DNA of 64,000 nt. It comes from Methyloglobulus sp. (GTDB taxonomy: Bacteria; Pseudomonadota; Gammaproteobacteria; Methylococcales; Methylomonadaceae). Below, piece after piece: positions 27,973 through 36,962 of the stretch. The notes under the pieces are model-generated. The model worked only from the letters and a program-made list of their open reading frames with translations. It was not told the DNA's origin and made no database searches. Location: positions 1 to 64,000 of the forward strand of contig JABFQX010000012.1 in the NCBI GenBank assembly GCA_013141505.1, written 5' to 3'. The position numbers and the translations under genes were made by a program. The stretch's first letter is position 1. Each line of letters begins with the position of its first letter.

Positions 27973-28864
27973 ACATTTTATCAGCCTGCTTGATATTAGC
28001 AGTAGCGAATTCCGCCGCCTGATCAACCGAGCTATCGAACTTAAAAAACACCGTGACCCTGATTACCAACCGCTAAAAGGACAGGTATTGGGAATGATTT
28101 TTGAAAAATCATCCACCCGCACCAGGATCTCTTTTGAAGCGGGAATGGCGCATTTTGGCGGTAATGCCATTTTTCTATCGCCCCGTGACACCCAGTTAGG
28201 TCGTGGCGAACCGATAGAAGACAGTGCAAAAGTGATTTCCAGCATGGTCGATTGCATCATGTTACGTACGTTCAACCATGAAACAGTAACCACGTTTGCC
28301 AAACACGCTTCCGTGCCGGTCATCAACGGCCTGACTGATGAACAACATCCCTGCCAACTGCTTGCCGACATGCAAACCTATTTTGAATACCGGGGGGAAA
28401 TTCAGGGCAAAACCGTCACCTGGATTGGTGATGGCAACAATATGTGCCATTCTTATATACATGCCGCCACTGTACTCGATTTTAATTTAAACATTGCCGC
28501 ACCGCACGCTTACTTACCGAGTAAAATCATTGCCGATGCAGCAGGCAATCGCGTACGGTTTTTTGACGATGCCATTGCCGCAGCAAAAAATGCTGATTTA
28601 ATTGTCACCGATGTATGGGCAAGCATGGGACAGGAAGAAGAACAAAAACAACGCTGTTTGGCCTTTAAAGACTATCAGGTTAACGCCGACATTATGAAAA
28701 CCGCCCATCAAGATGCCGTGTTTATGCATTGTTTACCCGCGCACAGGGGCGAGGAAGTCAGCGCAGAGGTAATTGATGGCTCGCAAAGCCTAATCTTTGC
28801 CGAAGCAGAAAACCGCCTTCACTCACAAAAGGCACTCATGGAATTCCTGCTGTGCCATCAATAA
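27962..28864 (+). CDS. argF: Ornithine carbamoyltransferase
   Basis: The ATG at 27962 lies inside the end of argD (M-Q-P-R-H-F-I-S). The 300-residue product has the carbamoyl-phosphate site S-S-T-R-T-R, the H-P-C-Q-L-L-A-D motif and the ornithine-site [10 protein letters not shown]. It makes citrulline from ornithine and carbamoyl phosphate in the cytoplasm. The overlap with argD means one transcript, and the SH3-domain gene begins 40 bases later in the same direction. Confidence 0.94.
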   Translation: MQPRHFISLLDISSSEFRRLINRAIELKKHRDPDYQPLKGQVLGMIFEKSSTRTRISFEAGMAHFGGNAIFLSPRDTQLGRGEPIEDSAKVISSMVDCIMLRTFNHETVTTFAKHASVPVINGLTDEQHPCQLLADMQTYFEYRGEIQGKTVTWIGDGNNMCHSYIHAATVLDFNLNIAAPHAYLPSKIIADAAGNRVRFFDDAIAAAKNADLIVTDVWASMGQEEEQKQRCLAFKDYQVNADIMKTAHQDAVFMHCLPAHRGEEVSAEVIDGSQSLIFAEAENRLHSQKALMEFLLCHQ

Positions 28865-28904
28865 AACTATAGTTGTCTATCAAGTGATTACCCTAGAGGC
28901 TCTT

Positions 28905-29570
28905 GTGAAAAAACACCGCGTTATATTTCTTTTTATGTTTCTAGTTACGCCAGGCTACGCCAAGACTGTTTACGTAACTGACTCCCTTGATTTACCACTC
29001 CGTAGCGAAGAAAGCAGCAAAGGTAAAATAATCAGCCTGTTACCGACTGGAACACCACTTACTTTATTGTCAGAAAGCACAACAACGGGCTTTTCCAAGG
29101 TAAAGTTACAAGATGGCATGCAAGGCTTTATTGCCACCAGAAACACCATGACAGAACCACCAAAGCGTAGCAAACTGGAGTCAACCAGCAAAGATTTAGC
29201 CGCTTTCCAGGCAGAAAATTCCGCCCTGAAAGAAGATCTGGCTAAAGCAAAAGCCGCCATAGCGCCAGGCACATCGCTGGAGCAATCTTTGTCCGCAGAC
29301 CGCGACAGATTAGATAGGGAATTGCTGGAATTGAAACGCACTTCCGCCAGTCAAATACAGCTCAAAAGCGAACGAGATGAACTAAAAGAACAGTTAGTTA
29401 AGGCAACACGTGATCTGGAGCAAATTAAACTAGAAAACAATGCCTTAAAAGACGGGGCCAATCAAGATTGGTTTTTGTACGGGGGCATATTAGCTTTGGT
29501 TGGCGTTATTTTAGGCTTCATGTTACCCAAACTGGCTTGGCGTCGTAGAAATAGCTGGGATAGCTTGTAA
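28905..29570 (+). CDS. SH3-domain membrane protein, YgiM/TIGR04211 type
   Basis: GTG at 28905 is the likely start: AGAGG lies five bases before it, and the signal peptide begins there. The 221-residue product has an N-terminal bacterial SH3 domain (Y-V-T-D-S-L-D-L-P-L-R-S-E through G-F-I-A-T-R), then a long coiled coil (about residues 85-180). It ends in a single C-terminal membrane span (L-Y-G-G-I-L-A-L-V-G-V-I-L-G-F-M) with an Arg-rich tail. That order matches the YgiM family, whose role is thought to be in envelope or wall-related adhesion. The function is not established. Confidence 0.8.
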   Translation: MKKHRVIFLFMFLVTPGYAKTVYVTDSLDLPLRSEESSKGKIISLLPTGTPLTLLSESTTTGFSKVKLQDGMQGFIATRNTMTEPPKRSKLESTSKDLAAFQAENSALKEDLAKAKAAIAPGTSLEQSLSADRDRLDRELLELKRTSASQIQLKSERDELKEQLVKATRDLEQIKLENNALKDGANQDWFLYGGILALVGVILGFMLPKLAWRRRNSWDSL

Positions 29571-29635
29571 TACAACTCAATTAGCCATCAGGCAAGACTA
29601 ATACCATCACCACCCTTACTTCCGGACAGACATTA

Positions 29636-31327
29636 ATGGCTAACGATAACGATACCAAAAACCGCCCTTTTTCCTCATTAGTCGTTGACGGCATGGAACG
29701 CGCACCCAGTCGCGCCATGTTACATGCGGTTGGCTTTACCTCGGACGACTTTAAAAAGCCACAAGTCGGAATCGCCTCGACCTGGAGCATGGTCACGCCT
29801 TGCAATATGCATATCAACAAACTGGCGGATGATGCGGCGGCAGGCGTTAACCAAGCCAACGGCAAAGCTGTCGTTTTCAATACTATTACAATTTCTGATG
29901 GTATCTCGATGGGTACTGAAGGCATGAAATATTCGCTGGTATCCCGTGAAGTCATTGCCGATTCCATTGAAACCGTCGTCGGTTGCCAAGGCTTCGACGG
30001 CATTGTTGCTATCGGTGGTTGCGACAAAAACATGCCTGGCTGCATGATGGCACTGGCACGGCTCAATCGCCCTGCGATTTTCGTGTACGGCGGCACCATT
30101 ATGCCGGGCTGCCATAAAAATCAAAAGCTGGATGTCGTATCGGTATTTGAAGCGGTCGGCGCACGGGCAAACAACAAAATTGATGATGCCGAATTGGCGG
30201 AAATCGAAGCTAAAGCCATCCCCGGCGCCGGCTCTTGCGGGGGTATGTATACAGCAAATACCATGGCTTCAGCCATCGAAGCCTTGGGCATGAGCTTACC
30301 TAACAGTTCCGCGCAAGCGGCCATTTCCGAAGACAAACGCCTGGATTGCGAACGGGCTGGCGCAGCCGTGATGGAGTTGATTAAAAAAGGCATCAAACCC
30401 AGCGACATCATGACCAAAGCGGCTTTTGAAAATGCCATTACTGTGGTCATTGCGCTCGGTGGCTCAACCAATGCCGTGCTGCATATCTTGGCAATGGCGA
30501 ATGCCAGTAACGTTGATATTACCTTGGATGACTTTACCCGTATCGGTAAAAACGTCCCCATGCTCGCGGATTTAAAACCCAGCGGCAAATACCAAATGGC
30601 AGAGTTGATTGAAATCGGCGGCATTCAACCGCTCATGAAAATATTACTGGATTGCGGCTTGTTGCACGGCGATTGCCTAACCGTAACAGGTAAAACGCTG
30701 GCGGAAAACCTTGCCGACGTACAACCCTATCCCATTCAGCAAGACATGATCCGCCCCTTGGATAATCCCATCAAAAAAGACAGCCATCTGGTCGTGTTAT
30801 ACGGTAATCTGGCATCTGATGGCGCGGTTGCCAAAATCACTGGCAAAGAAGGCTTAGTATTTACTGGTGTCGCCAAAGTGTTCGATGCCGAAGAACAAGC
30901 GTTACAAGCAATCTTGAACGGTGAAATTGTTAAAGGCGATGTCATTGTCATCCGCTACGAAGGCCCGAAAGGTGGCCCCGGAATGCGCGAGATGCTCTCC
31001 CCTACGTCTGCAATTATGGGCAAGGGCTTGGGCAAAGAGGTTGCATTGATTACCGACGGTCGCTTTTCTGGTGGTACCCACGGCTTTGTCGTCGGTCATA
31101 TCACCCCGGAAGCCTATGTCGGCGGTGCGTTGGCAATCGTACAAAACGGCGACCAAATCACCATTGATGCTGAAACCAATCAATTAACCTTGCACGTCAA
31201 TGAACATGAAATCGCCCGTCGGCTGGAACATTGGCAACAACCTGCACCACGTTATACGCGTGGTGTCTTAGCTAAATATGCCAAGCTGGTGAGTTCTGCA
31301 TCACTGGGTGCAGTAACCGACAATTAG
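29636..31327 (+). CDS. ilvD: Dihydroxy-acid dehydratase
   Basis: The 563-residue product dehydrates dihydroxy acids to 2-keto acids in isoleucine, valine and pantothenate synthesis. Iron-sulfur cluster cysteines are in [17 protein letters not shown] and [12 protein letters not shown]. The C-terminal [11 protein letters not shown] and [10 protein letters not shown] motifs are complete. The length suits the shorter bacterial form. No riboswitch or leader is evident in the 65 bases before the ATG. Confidence 0.95.
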   Translation: MANDNDTKNRPFSSLVVDGMERAPSRAMLHAVGFTSDDFKKPQVGIASTWSMVTPCNMHINKLADDAAAGVNQANGKAVVFNTITISDGISMGTEGMKYSLVSREVIADSIETVVGCQGFDGIVAIGGCDKNMPGCMMALARLNRPAIFVYGGTIMPGCHKNQKLDVVSVFEAVGARANNKIDDAELAEIEAKAIPGAGSCGGMYTANTMASAIEALGMSLPNSSAQAAISEDKRLDCERAGAAVMELIKKGIKPSDIMTKAAFENAITVVIALGGSTNAVLHILAMANASNVDITLDDFTRIGKNVPMLADLKPSGKYQMAELIEIGGIQPLMKILLDCGLLHGDCLTVTGKTLAENLADVQPYPIQQDMIRPLDNPIKKDSHLVVLYGNLASDGAVAKITGKEGLVFTGVAKVFDAEEQALQAILNGEIVKGDVIVIRYEGPKGGPGMREMLSPTSAIMGKGLGKEVALITDGRFSGGTHGFVVGHITPEAYVGGALAIVQNGDQITIDAETNQLTLHVNEHEIARRLEHWQQPAPRYTRGVLAKYAKLVSSASLGAVTDN

Positions 31328-31339
31328 GATTGATTAACT

Positions 31340-31963
31340 TTGTCGTCGCTTAAGATTGTTTATGTTCTCACCAATTCAGCCATGCCTGGATTGGTGAAGA
31401 TCGGCTATACAACAAAAGATGACGCAAATTCGAGGATTGCCCAGCTTTATTCGACAGGCGTTCCTGTACCGTTTGAACTGAATTATGCCTGTAAAGTACA
31501 GAACGCAGAAGAAGTTGAAAGAGCTTTGCATGTGGCGTTTTCTCCCCAACGGATAAATCCTAAACGAGAGTTTTTTAAAATAGAACCTGAGCAAGCTATC
31601 GCGATTTTAAAACTGCTACATACCGAAGATGCTACGCAAGAGATAGAACTACAACCCACGACATTAGATAAAGAATCCGTTATCGCAGCAGAACAATTAA
31701 AGGCTAAGCGTCCAAACATGAACTTCTTAGAAATGGGCATTCCTCTAGGTTCAGAGTTACATTTTGTCCATGGCTCATCAGTTGTTACTGTGAGTTCAGC
31801 CAAGAGAGTTAGATTTAATGGCGAAGAAATCTCATTAACTGCAGCCACTCGTCAATTATTAGCCATCGAATACAATGTTCAACCCAGTCCCTATTGGACA
31901 TATCAAGGCAAGCGCTTAAACGAAATTTACGAAGAAACCTATGGTAATGTTGATCAAGCATAG
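31340..31963 (+). CDS. GIY-YIG/T5orf172-type nuclease-like protein
   Basis: The 207-residue frame starts at TTG 31340, with AGGAT about nine bases upstream. No ATG gives the conserved opening. The N-terminal about 90 residues match the T5orf172/MUG113 branch of GIY-YIG domains: I-V-Y-V-L-T-N-S-x5-V-K-I-G-Y-T-T, then R near 33, and A-L-H-V-A-F-S-P-Q-R with the E of R-E-F-F. The C-terminal part has a small beta domain of the RAMA type (G-S-E-L-H-F, V-R-F-N-G-E-E-I-S-L-T-A-A-T). That pairing occurs in DNA-binding accessory proteins. It lies 13 bases after ilvD, but a functional link is unlikely. Confidence 0.65.
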   Translation: MSSLKIVYVLTNSAMPGLVKIGYTTKDDANSRIAQLYSTGVPVPFELNYACKVQNAEEVERALHVAFSPQRINPKREFFKIEPEQAIAILKLLHTEDATQEIELQPTTLDKESVIAAEQLKAKRPNMNFLEMGIPLGSELHFVHGSSVVTVSSAKRVRFNGEEISLTAATRQLLAIEYNVQPSPYWTYQGKRLNEIYEETYGNVDQA

Positions 31964-32170
31964 GTTTCTTATTGGTATTAAAGAGCGATCAAAACACTGC
32001 CCGTAAATTTTATTTTAAGCAAAGTCAAGGTACTATTACCCCATTTTATTGGTATTAATTCACAGTCAACTGGGTAGTAGGTCACTATACTGAACTACAC
32101 TTGAATGCTTTTTAAGCAAAGATAAAATACCGTTTGCGTACTTGCCTAACCCTGCTTCAATAACATAACT

Positions 32171-33487
32171 ATGGAACTCCAAAACGCATTTGTAAGCTGG
32201 TTTCGCAACTCATCCCCCTATATCCACGCCCATCGCAATAAAACCTTTGTCATATTTTTTGGCGGCGAAGCCGTTCTTGATGCCGATTTCGACCATCACG
32301 TCCATGATTTCGCTTTGCTGAACAGCTTAGGGATACGCTTGGTGTTGGTGCATGGCATACGTCCGCAAATTAACCAACGACTGGCAAGGTTAAACACACC
32401 TGCCCGCTTCCATCTTAATCTACGTATTACCGATGATTTGGCCCTACAGTGCGTCAAAGAAGCCGCAGGCCTTGTGCGAGTGGAAATCGAAGCCTTATTG
32501 TCGATGGGTCTGGCTAACTCGCCGATGGCCGGTAGCGGCCTTAAAGTGGCATCTGGAAACTTTGTTATCGCCAAGCCGTTGGGGGTTATTGATGGTGTCG
32601 ATTACGGACACACCGGCGAAGTACGCCGCATAAACAGCCAAGCCCTTCAGCAACAGCTTGAGCAAAAAAATGTCGTGCTGATTTCACCCATCGGTTACTC
32701 GCCCAGCGGCGAAGTATTTAACCTGTCGGCGGAGCAAGTCGCAACGTCGGTGGCGGTTTCACTCAATGCGGAAAAATTGATCTTACTCACAGAACAAAGT
32801 GTCAAAAATCCCGATAATAATGAACAGATTCGGCAAATGACGGCTGATGAGGTTGGAGTATTTTTGCAACGCAACCCGAATATTGCGGACACAACCACGT
32901 TATCGCTTAAGGCCGCCATGCAAAGCTGCCAATCCGGGGTAAACCGTGTGCACTTGATCGACAGGACGATTGACGGTGCGCTGTTGCTGGAACTTTTTAG
33001 CCATGACGGGGTAGGCACGCTGATTAGCTCGACACCCTTTGAAGCCATGCGTACTGCCACGTTGGCTGACATCGGTGGACTGCTGGAATTAATGAAACCG
33101 TTGGAGCAACAAGGCAAATTGGCAAAACGCTCACGGGAAAAAGTTGAAATGGAGATCGCAGATTATTCGGTGTTAGAACGCGATGGCTTGATTATCGGCT
33201 GTATCGCGTTACATGCCGACAAGGCAGGCAAGTGCGGCGCACTTGCCTGCCTTGTCGTCCACCCTGATTATCAGGGATCGGCACGTGGGCAGCGGTTATT
33301 TGAACATGCCTACCAAAAAGCCAAACAATTGCATTTAAAAAAGCTGTTTGTATTATCGACACAAACAGCCCATTGGTTTATTGAACGGGGCTTTCAGCCC
33401 AGCGCAATTGCTAGTTTGCCTGACGCTTTAAAAACGCTATATAACCCGGAAAGAAACTCAAAAGTGCTGTGTAAAATCACCGAATGA
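32171..33487 (+). CDS. argA: N-acetylglutamate synthase
   Basis: The 438-residue product fuses an amino-acid-kinase-like domain (F-V-I-F-F-G-G-E-A-V-L near 25, V-L-V-H-G-I-R-P-Q-I near 60) with a C-terminal GNAT acetyltransferase (L-V-V-H-P-D-Y-Q-G-S-A-R-G-Q-R-L near 365). It makes N-acetylglutamate, the first step of arginine synthesis, and in this family it is inhibited by arginine through the kinase-like domain. It completes the arginine genes of the window with argD-argF. The cpdA start follows within seven bases of its stop, so they share a transcript. Confidence 0.93.
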   Translation: MELQNAFVSWFRNSSPYIHAHRNKTFVIFFGGEAVLDADFDHHVHDFALLNSLGIRLVLVHGIRPQINQRLARLNTPARFHLNLRITDDLALQCVKEAAGLVRVEIEALLSMGLANSPMAGSGLKVASGNFVIAKPLGVIDGVDYGHTGEVRRINSQALQQQLEQKNVVLISPIGYSPSGEVFNLSAEQVATSVAVSLNAEKLILLTEQSVKNPDNNEQIRQMTADEVGVFLQRNPNIADTTTLSLKAAMQSCQSGVNRVHLIDRTIDGALLLELFSHDGVGTLISSTPFEAMRTATLADIGGLLELMKPLEQQGKLAKRSREKVEMEIADYSVLERDGLIIGCIALHADKAGKCGALACLVVHPDYQGSARGQRLFEHAYQKAKQLHLKKLFVLSTQTAHWFIERGFQPSAIASLPDALKTLYNPERNSKVLCKITE

Positions 33488-33493
33488 TTGCAA

Positions 33494-34297
33494 ATGCAAG
33501 AAATCTCCCCTTACCTTTCGATTTTGCAACTTACGGATCCACACATCATGGAGTCGCCTAAAGCGACCCTGTTGGGAGTTAACACCGCCTATTACTTTAA
33601 TGCCGTTATCGCACACGCCATGAATTTAGCACGGCATTTTGACTTGTGCCTGGTCACCGGTGACTTGGCACAAGACCCTTGCGTGGAAAGCTATCAGTAT
33701 TTATTCAGCCAATTGCAACCGCTCAATATTCCGATCAGATGTTTACCGGGCAACCACGATGATTTTGACATCATGCAAACCGTGCTGTGCACAGAAACGG
33801 TCAATTGCGGTAAACGGGTCGTTCTGGGTAATTGGCAGATACTCAACTTAAACAGCCAAATAATCAATTCTCCAGACGGGGTTATATCGACTAAAGAGCT
33901 AGCCTTTCTGGAACACTGTTTACAAAACCATCCCGATCTTTTCACATTAATTGCACTCCATCACCATTGCTTACCTACCGGTAGCCGTTGGCTGGACAAG
34001 ATGATAATTAAAAACGCCCGAGACTTATTCACCCTGATCAACCGATACCCAAAGGTGAAAGCCATTATTAACGGCCATATCCATCAGGCGATGGATGCAC
34101 AAATCAATGACGTTCAGGTATTGTCTACGCCTTCGACCTGCTTCCAGTTTAGGCCTGAAAGCGCAACATTCAGCTTGGATGATACTTCGCCTGGTTATCG
34201 CTGGCTAAACCTTTATAACGACGGCAGTATCAATTCGGAAGTTGTGCGCTTGCCAGAGCCATTAATCGGCCTACAAGCACATCCGAAAGGCTATTGA
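33494..34297 (+). CDS. cpdA: 3',5'-cyclic-AMP phosphodiesterase, CpdA type
   Basis: ATG 33494 is preferred over TTG 33488. The 267-residue product is a calcineurin-like phosphoesterase with the full metal set: L-T-D-P-H, V-T-G-D-L-A-Q-D, L-P-G-N-H-D-D, H-H-H and N-G-H-I-H. The family hydrolyses cyclic AMP in the cytoplasm and is two-metal dependent. The spacing of motifs matches CpdA, though other class III phosphodiesterases share them. It is coupled to argA and ends two bases from the convergent rppH stop. Confidence 0.85.
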   Translation: MQEISPYLSILQLTDPHIMESPKATLLGVNTAYYFNAVIAHAMNLARHFDLCLVTGDLAQDPCVESYQYLFSQLQPLNIPIRCLPGNHDDFDIMQTVLCTETVNCGKRVVLGNWQILNLNSQIINSPDGVISTKELAFLEHCLQNHPDLFTLIALHHHCLPTGSRWLDKMIIKNARDLFTLINRYPKVKAIINGHIHQAMDAQINDVQVLSTPSTCFQFRPESATFSLDDTSPGYRWLNLYNDGSINSEVVRLPEPLIGLQAHPKGY

Positions 34298-34299
34298 AA

Positions 34300-34842
34300 T
34301 TACTTGGTGTTAGCGGACTTTTTGTTGCTTTCTTTCGCAAGATAGCCGGCAGCATTGACGGGAATTGAATCAATAGTCAGAATAGCTCCCAATTCAGCCA
34401 TGGCTCGCTGATACACTTTGCGTTTGAAGTAAACGACATCCTTGAGCGGTTCCCAATACTCCACCCAACGCCAACCATCGAATTCTGGCTTGGGGCCGTG
34501 ATCGAAGCGGACGTTGGATTCATGGCTGACCAGCCGTAGCATAAACCATATCTGCTTCTGTCCAATGCACAAGGGCGCGGAATTTTTACGGATGTAGCGA
34601 TCTGGCAACTGATATTTCAACCAATAGCGGGTGCGTCCAAGCACTTGGACATGCTCTTGCAGCAGTCCCGTTTCCTCCCACAATTCTCGATACATCGCCG
34701 TTTCAGGATCTTCATTATAGTTGATGCCGCCCTGTGGAAACTGCCACAAGTCCACCCCCATCCGTTTAGCCCAAAACACGCGACCCTCGTCATTGCAAAG
34801 GATGATGCCGACATTAGGCCGGTATCCTTTTGAGTCGATCAT
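34300..34842 (-). CDS. rppH: RNA pyrophosphohydrolase
   Basis: The 180-residue product is a Nudix hydrolase of RppH type: G-Y-R-P-N-V-G-I at the start, W-Q-F-P-Q-G-G-I and the Nudix box (G-x5-E-x7-R-E-L-x-E-E-T-G). The later W-R-W-V-E-Y-W motif is typical. It converts 5'-triphosphate RNA to monophosphate and so starts RNase E-dependent mRNA decay. It is convergent with cpdA with no room for a separate terminator. Confidence 0.95.
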   Translation of the reverse strand: MIDSKGYRPNVGIILCNDEGRVFWAKRMGVDLWQFPQGGINYNEDPETAMYRELWEETGLLQEHVQVLGRTRYWLKYQLPDRYIRKNSAPLCIGQKQIWFMLRLVSHESNVRFDHGPKPEFDGWRWVEYWEPLKDVVYFKRKVYQRAMAELGAILTIDSIPVNAAGYLAKESNKKSANTK

Positions 34843-34996
34843 GATAAAAACCTTGTCTTTTACCTTCTCGCCCTCTTTCGCTTACGCGTGGTAAAATCGG
34901 GAGCGGACGGAATAAATTTAATTGAACACATTGTTCCATAAAAAAAGCCCAGATACTAGCGGGCATATCCCTTTAATTTTTAAAGACAGGTAATCT

Positions 34997-35659
34997 GTGA
35001 GTTTAGCGATTTTCGATTTAGACAATACCTTGATAGCCGATGACAGCGACTATCTTTGGGGGCAATTTTTAGTCAACGAAGGGATTGTCGATAAGGCTTA
35101 TTATGAAGACGCCAATGCCCAATTTTACGAGGACTATAAACAAGGGACACTTGATATTAATGAGTTTCTGCAGTTCTCACTGAAACCACTAGCGGACAAT
35201 ACACCTGATAAACTGTATGAATGGCGCGACCAGTTTATTGAAACCAGCATCAAGCCAATACTTTTAAAACCTGCCCAGCAATTGATAAATAAACATAAGG
35301 AACGGGGCGACACCTTAATGGTGATTACGGCGACCAACCGCTTTGTCACAGAACCTATAGTCAAGCTCTACGGAATTGAGCTGTTACTGGCTACCACGCC
35401 AGAATTTATCGACGGCAGGTACACCGGAAACGTCATCGGTGTCCCCTGCTTTCAGGAAGGTAAGGTCATTCATTTGGAAGGATGGTTAAAACAATCCACG
35501 GAAACTCTTGCAAATAGCTGGTTCTACAGCGATTCCAACAACGATCTACCCTTGTTGACTAGGGTAGACAATCCTGTTGCCGTTGACCCGGACGAAAAAC
35601 TACGTGTTCATGCAACAAACACAGGTTGGCCTATCATCAGCTTGCGGTCTAATGACTAA
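34997..35659 (+). CDS. HAD-IB family phosphatase
   Basis: GTG 34997 is the start, with AGGTAATCT just upstream. The 220-residue product has the HAD motifs: F-D-L-D-N-T-L near the N-terminus, V-I-T-A-T-N-R (motif II) and Y-S-D-S-N-N-D-L-P-L-L (motif IV). The helical cap is like that of phosphoserine-phosphatase-related HAD-IB proteins and CicA. The substrate is likely a phosphorylated small molecule, possibly histidinol phosphate or phosphoserine. It stands alone, divergent from rppH. Confidence 0.8.
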   Translation: MSLAIFDLDNTLIADDSDYLWGQFLVNEGIVDKAYYEDANAQFYEDYKQGTLDINEFLQFSLKPLADNTPDKLYEWRDQFIETSIKPILLKPAQQLINKHKERGDTLMVITATNRFVTEPIVKLYGIELLLATTPEFIDGRYTGNVIGVPCFQEGKVIHLEGWLKQSTETLANSWFYSDSNNDLPLLTRVDNPVAVDPDEKLRVHATNTGWPIISLRSND

Positions 35660-35753
35660 TGACTGCCCTACTCAGCATTTTCATAAAGGGTAGTGAGTTA
35701 AACCTGTGTTTTTTGATCAACTTGTCGACATAAATAAGCCACCCACAAGCAGA

Positions 35754-36632
35754 TTAGCGACGCCATCCATAGACATAGGGCAACTGGCTCGACGATAACA
35801 GTGGATTTAACTGATCCTTAAGCGCTTCCACAGGAAAGTGCTTTTGAGCCAGCTCTCGATTCTTGGGCAAGCGGGAGGAAAAACCGAACATAGCGACACT
35901 TCTCTGTTGCGTAACTTGGAGTTTTTCATGGTGAAAGGTATTGGCACTATCACAAATTATGACTGTACCTGCCTTGCCATAGCATGGACGCATTTTGATT
36001 TCAGGGACGATTTTCAGCATATCCTCGTTTGTTAATCGACCTCCAACAGTTTTTAATTGGCTATAGTTCAACCCGTAAGTACGGGGCAAATATTCAAAAG
36101 GGCCGCCGCCCTTAGTCACATCATTAAGATATACAATGATACGGACTACATGAAAATCCTCGCAGTCTTTGTGCCACAACCGAGGCCCAATTTCCAAGCC
36201 GTCATTCAGCGAACGCCTGAGGGCGACTCCGTGATACGCCGACCGCATACCCAGATAAGATTCGACCAAATTAAGTATTCGTTTAGACAAGCATAAAAAA
36301 AACAACTCCGGGTACTTAGCAAGGATTACGTTCGCCTCCATGTCAATAGACGAAGTTTTTTTCTGCAAATAGCTAGGTAATACGCCTTTGTCCGTAACGT
36401 CCAGATCAGCAGCAGCACGGGCAAAAACCTTCGCTATATCATCCGAATCATCATCGCCAAATAAATGCGCCAAGTTTGTGACATGGACACCGTCTTTACG
36501 CAAATCATTTATGATTTTCTGGTCTGCTGCTGCCACAGAAAACTTTTGCCGGTTTAACAAACACGACAAATTCTGCCTTGACTCCAGACTTGCGTAGTGC
36601 GCTTTCCTGGATAATTTTTCCAACAACAACAT
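35754..36632 (-). CDS. Phytanoyl-CoA dioxygenase-like 2-oxoglutarate/Fe(II) enzyme
   Basis: The 292-residue product has the facial triad and 2-oxoglutarate arginine of PhyH enzymes: W-H-K-D (H-x-D near residue 174), the distal H in F-H-H-E-K-L near 234, and R in Q-Q-R-S-V-A-M-F. The family hydroxylates or halogenates varied small molecules. The N-terminal 90 residues are not typical of PhyH (helical, basic) and could bind a carrier or partner. There is no biosynthetic neighbour, so the substrate is open. It is transcribed alone with a 330-base upstream region that holds a long inverted repeat. Confidence 0.7.
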   Translation of the reverse strand: MLLLEKLSRKAHYASLESRQNLSCLLNRQKFSVAAADQKIINDLRKDGVHVTNLAHLFGDDDSDDIAKVFARAAADLDVTDKGVLPSYLQKKTSSIDMEANVILAKYPELFFLCLSKRILNLVESYLGMRSAYHGVALRRSLNDGLEIGPRLWHKDCEDFHVVRIIVYLNDVTKGGGPFEYLPRTYGLNYSQLKTVGGRLTNEDMLKIVPEIKMRPCYGKAGTVIICDSANTFHHEKLQVTQQRSVAMFGFSSRLPKNRELAQKHFPVEALKDQLNPLLSSSQLPYVYGWRR

Positions 36633-36790
36633 TTCGAAACCCTCAACGACATCGAGTCACTGTACGCTCCTCGAATATTTGTTTAAATTTGGTCAACATC
36701 TCAAATACAGACACCGCCTACTGCAGCAAGCCAATTGCCTCTAATCAAAATAACTGTATTAGCTGGTTTAAATGGTTTTGTTGATGTTAT

Positions 36791-36802
36791 TTAAGCGCTT
36801 AA
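36791..36802. promoter_or_regulatory. 12-bp perfect palindrome upstream of the PhyH-like gene
   Basis: TTAAGCGCTTAA is its own reverse complement. It lies about 160 bases upstream of the dioxygenase start, so it might be an operator or just chance in A+T-rich DNA. Confidence 0.25.
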
Positions 36803-36817
36803 GCAAATATTAATCTA

Positions 36818-36861
36818 TACGTATCATTACCTAGTCGGTATTACGCGAGGAATGATACGTA
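36818..36861. repeat. Perfect 11-bp inverted repeat between the dab run and the PhyH-like gene
   Basis: TACGTATCATT and AATGATACGTA flank 22 bases. No T tract follows, so a terminator for the minus-strand run that ends at 36963 is unlikely, although an RNA hairpin is still possible. An operator is the other option. The remainder of 36633-36962 holds no gene I can support. Confidence 0.5.
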
Positions 36862-36962
36862 CAGCATAATTTTTTATATTTCATAAACTTAGAAAGCTAA
36901 GCATTGGGTTAAAGATTATGGATTTAACGTAGTTGATAGACTAAGGCTAAATTATCACACCA

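Noticed and set aside
34922-34966. GCCC...GGGC hairpin-like sequence between rppH and the HAD gene
   Set aside because: The stem is only four bases, and it lies between two divergent starts where no terminator is expected.
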